Source: Diphasiastrum complanatum (taxonomy: Eukaryota > Streptophyta > Lycopodiopsida > Lycopodiales > Lycopodiaceae). From it: a DNA stretch of 64,000 bases. The translations under genes were made by a program, and so were the position numbers. The stretch covers positions 1,162,117 through 1,226,116 of the forward strand of contig CM055093.1 of assembly GCA_029204225.1 (NCBI GenBank). The letters run 5' to 3'. The notes under the pieces were generated by a model, which did no database searches, was not told where the DNA came from, and saw nothing but the letters and a program-made list of their open reading frames with translations. Positions 55,613-64,000 of this stretch are shown one piece after another (position 1 is the first letter of the stretch; every line of letters begins with the position of its first letter).

Positions 55613-55790
55613 TTACCCATGCTCTAAAATTATTTTCCTTACTTTTCCTCAATGCATGGAGCTAATTGGAGTCTATTTTCTTGTGTAGAGTTCAAGTGTA
55701 GTTGTCCAGACATTTTCATAACAAAATTCAAACTAGCTAGCTTAGAACATAGCCTTTATTTTCAAGTGTTCACATATTCATTCACATTAC
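55600..55790 (+). repeat. Dispersed repeat, second copy
   Basis: Aligns with 34845-35041. It overlaps the end of the Copia RNase H frame, which fits an origin in the 3' untranslated region or LTR of this Copia family. Confidence 0.65.
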
Positions 55791-55799
55791 AACCATGAC

Positions 55800-56590
55800 T
55801 AAGTTTATTCATACATACATCTGGGACTTGGGGTTGAGACTAAAACTTATTCCAACCTAATTGAATACACAAAAAAATATGTAATTAGTGATTTTGATTA
55901 GAGGCATTTAAATTTATTCTTCGCTACTACTATCCATTAGTATGAATAATGCACAAATAATTCAATTTATATAATTCTAATGTTATAAAATCTGTTTGAT
56001 TGTCTTGTATTTAAAATTTGCAATAATTTTTCATATCAATGTTAGAACTATTGAATGCCAATAAGTAGACAACCTTTTCCTATAGATTATTGTTGATGAT
56101 TTTAGTGATGCGAGTCTACAACAACTAATTACTGTCATTTTTTGGGATCAAGGAATTTGAATATGATCATGATATTTTTTTGGTGTGTTGCCTACCTTTC
56201 TATTTGAAGGATACATTATGTTATGAGTATGATATGTTTGTGATGTTTGGTAGCTTTGTATTTTGTAGTCAAATTGGCATATGTATGTTTATGAGTTCGC
56301 ACCTTCCATGTCAATTTGAGAGTCAACAACTCTAAACTAGCTCTCTTGTAATAAGCCAAATCCCATGAATACCATACACAAATGATATTAGCATGTAGTG
56401 ACACTTCATAGGATTTGTAACTAGTGCATGAGGTCTCGTAAACTATGGCTAAACAAGATCACATGGTACTTTTCATCTTAAGAGATGGAAACAATAAAAA
56501 AATCCTCTCAAGACTTTTAGCTCTCTTCCATGAATCATCATCTTCTAATCAACCTTTCTTTCAAATCAAGTTTTTGCCCTTGCAACTCCA
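55800..56590. other. No gene recognised
   Basis: AT-rich sequence, only short frames, no domain or clear repeat. Confidence 0.4.
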
Positions 56591-56595
56591 CCTTG

Positions 56596-57540
56596 TTAAA
56601 AAATGATGCTCCTCCTCATAAAACATGATTCATAGATTGTCTTTAATTGATCATCCAATATAGCTAAATATGTTATCATTTTCAATTTATTTCTCAAATT
56701 GAGACTTTCAAGGTCCAGATGACCAAACCTCTTTTGCCTCAAGTCAATTTGTGACACAATGGATGAAAGCAGTCCATGTTGTCCCTTGATTGTAGTGTTC
56801 AACCTGCATAGCTTCATTCTGGGCTCCCTAATTCCATCAGCAATGATCTGGTATAATTCACATCCTTTAGAAATCATCGATCTTGCGCAAATTCTACTTC
56901 TAACTTTTGATCAATGATTACACCTACTAAAAGTAGATTCTTTTGAAGACCTGGTACATAGAGTACTTCCTTGATGTTTCTACTACTTTTATTAGATTAT
57001 AAAACCATTCTAGTCTCTCTAATCTTGCACGCTTCTCCATTTGCCTGTCAAACAGAAGTCTCATTATCTCGCTTTCTCAAATTGTTGAGCCAGTTTTTAT
57101 TTTTTTCTTGTGCCTAGTGGCTGATCCATAATCAATATACCATGTTTGATCTTCTTGACCTAATGATAATGTTGAAGTAAAGATGCTCAAATCTTTAAAT
57201 CCTTTTTCCTTGATAAAGTGTCCAACTTGCTCTGACTTTTGTTGTCAAAGTCTGCCAAATATTTGTGACACTCATTTTCCAATACCCTTTTAACCTCAAT
57301 AGAAGCATTTTCACTTACTTCTTTCCCTTATTTGGTGAAGGTTCATCATCCTGAGACTTGGGATTTTGTTGCTTCCACCCGTTTTTGCCCTTGCTTTTGG
57401 CATGTCACCAAAGCTTGATTATCGACATTGTGATGTCGAGCCTTGACCACTTCTCACCATTGCTGCTCCTGCATCAAGATTGATGTCAACTCATCAAAGG
57501 TGGGCATTCTCTCCCTTGATGCTATTCGGCTTAGAAACAT
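56596..57540 (-). pseudogene. Copia gag end and gag-pre-integrase remnant
   Basis: The minus strand reads FLSRIASRERMPTFDELTSI near 57535-57480, typical of the gag C-terminal part, then a Lys/Gln-rich linker. From 56877 to 56600 it reads a gag-pre-integrase block: GCELYQI, MKLCRLNTTIKGQ and DLRQKRFGHLDLESLNLRNK. Many stops lie between. No integrase core follows on the left. Confidence 0.7.
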
Positions 57541-62865
<5,325 letters not shown>

Positions 62866-63257
62866 TGAAAATTCCATCCTTGGCAATAAGAGTTAATTAC
62901 CATTGATTTATGTAAATAGTGCATTGTAAGCATACTGTTCTGATATTTTGTCTAGCTCTTTAAATAATTATAAATATTATCTAATTTGTTCAATTGTTTG
63001 TGGATAGAAGTTTGTTGATAAATGATCATCTTTTGTACGTTATAATACTCTTGATCTCTATGGTTTAGGCTTTTACTTTTTTACAAGCAATGCAATAGTC
63101 AAGCAGACTATGTAACATATAAACATTTTATCTTTCTGGCTACAATGCAAGAGGGCGTATGGCAAACTATCTCACAATCAAGAACAAGAGATCATGGCAT
63201 GACCCAAGCACAAATGGAAAATTATACCAATGAGACAAGAATTACAGAAAGGAAAAA

Positions 63258-63377
63258 TAAAGTGTTTATATTTTCAAGGATGATTTAAAACATCTAAATT
63301 CAATATTAGCTCAATAAAGTGTTTATATTTTCAAGGATGATTTAAAACATCTAAATTCTCATAATAGCTCAATAATG
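63258..63377. repeat. 57-bp tandem duplication
   Basis: TAAAGTGTTTATATTTTCAA begins at 63258 and again at 63315, each followed by GGATGATTTAAAACATCTAA and AGCTCAATAA. The paralogous region at 2830-2875 has a single, more diverged copy, so the duplication followed the GH9 duplication. Confidence 0.9.
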
Positions 63378-63722
63378 GGTCCATCATGGATCAAGTACAA
63401 AATCACAATAATCTCTCTCTAAGCTGCATCCAGCATGTGTGGGACAGCTCATTGTACTCATCCATATCCACTTTGGATAAGATCTATCAAGTTTGCCACA
63501 TCATCCATTGGTGGTTTGTGTTGACCTTCTAGATTCCTACAATCTAGGACCTAACTCCTATAATTTAGGAGATGTCATATTAGACTCAAATGAAAGCTAA
63601 TCAAAATGGATCTGAATATTACAAGTGTCATTTCACAGGTGTGGATAGGTCCTCACACATGTGGATCCACATAGATGTTAAGATACATCAAAAAACCATG
63701 TGAAAATTGCTTAATTCCAACA
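63378..63722 (-). repeat. 3' LTR of antisense Copia
   Basis: The inner edge is at 63722: on the minus strand the LTR begins TGTTGGAATTAAGC just after the RNase H stop. The outer edge is not clear; 63378 is where similarity to the GH9 downstream paralogue has ended. ACACATGTGG at 63654 is a variant of the G-box palindrome seen in the other Copia LTRs. Confidence 0.55.
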
Positions 63723-63723
63723 C

Positions 63724-64000
63724 TCAAGTTTTACATGATACAACTATAGTACATCTATCTACAACTCCTAAGGCTGATCTTAACTTGATAAATGAAGCCT
63801 TTGTCAAGGCTTTAGTGAGTAGATCAGCAAGGCAATCTGAAGAAGACACATGATGTAGCTTGATCTCCTTTGCTTGAACCTTTTCCCTCACAAAATGGTG
63901 AGCAATCTCTATGTGCCTGCTCCTTGCATGGAATGTGGGATTGGTTGCTAATGCTTGGCTTGTTTGGTTGTCACAAAATATTATTGGCTGCTCCTCGGTC
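63724..64000 (-). CDS. Copia RNase H, C-terminal end, open to window edge
   Basis: The minus strand is open from the window edge to TGA at 63726-63724. It reads PIIFCDNQTSQALATNP, then FHARSRHIEIAHHFVREK, HHVSSSDCLADLLTKALTK and LRSALGVVDR. This is the same domain as at 2-305 but without lesions in the visible part. The rest lies to the right of the window. The element may be younger than most others here. Confidence 0.85.
   Translation of the reverse strand, partial: TEEQPIIFCDNQTSQALATNPTFHARSRHIEIAHHFVREKVQAKEIKLHHVSSSDCLADLLTKALTKASFIKLRSALGVVDRCTIVVSCKT

Overview
The window looks like nuclear DNA of a land plant, probably a seed plant. A gymnosperm would fit the low gene density, AT-rich spacers, long TE-filled introns and many decayed LTR retrotransposons, but nothing in the sequence settles the species. 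Two complete spliced genes are visible, both on the + strand. The first encodes the catalytic subunit of ribonuclease H2 (32884-41950, 8 exons, 277 aa as assembled by hand). The second encodes a secreted family-9 glycosyl hydrolase, an endo-beta-1,4-glucanase (59287-62865, 8 exons, 474 aa). Both keep all expected active-site residues and an open frame across every junction I chose.

Layout. 1-2940: the 3' end and LTR of a Copia element sitting in the last long intron of a second, broken GH9 copy, which is paralogous to the intact gene 60 kb away. 2984-3724: a lone first exon of a phi-like glutathione S-transferase and a 56-60 bp tandem array. 3725-6796: decayed Ty3 material. 6797-15856: a young 9,060-bp Ty3 (Athila/Tat-like) element on the - strand, with 759-bp LTRs, a GTATT target duplication and a tRNA-Asp-type primer site. 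It lacks the gag N-terminus, protease and RT core but carries a long third ORF after pol. 15862-20470: a minisatellite, a truncated + strand relative of the same element, a satellite-like block and an AT microsatellite. 20779-31170: gag of a related element, a decayed Copia, an unrecognised acidic ORF ending in a polypurine tract, and a third relative. 32884-41950: the RNase H2 gene, whose 6.4-kb intron 4 holds a hAT-like element and a Copia remnant. 42115-42827: a second hAT-like element just 3' of that gene. 43-58.9 kb: microsatellite, LTR, LINE and Copia remnants, including a Copia split into two halves of opposite orientation. 59287-62865: the GH9 gene. 63378-64000: an antisense Copia 3' end.

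The two host genes have unrelated jobs: removal of RNA from RNA/DNA hybrids in the nucleus, and glucan remodelling in the cell wall. The most unusual structure is in the Ty3 family. A short motif (core CGAAGGTT or its complement) is scattered through the leader before gag and again through the spacer before ORF3, and ORF3 is preceded by a TATA-like box at similar spacing in two copies. This suggests an accessory gene with its own internal promoter. All comparisons were made by eye; no database search was run.
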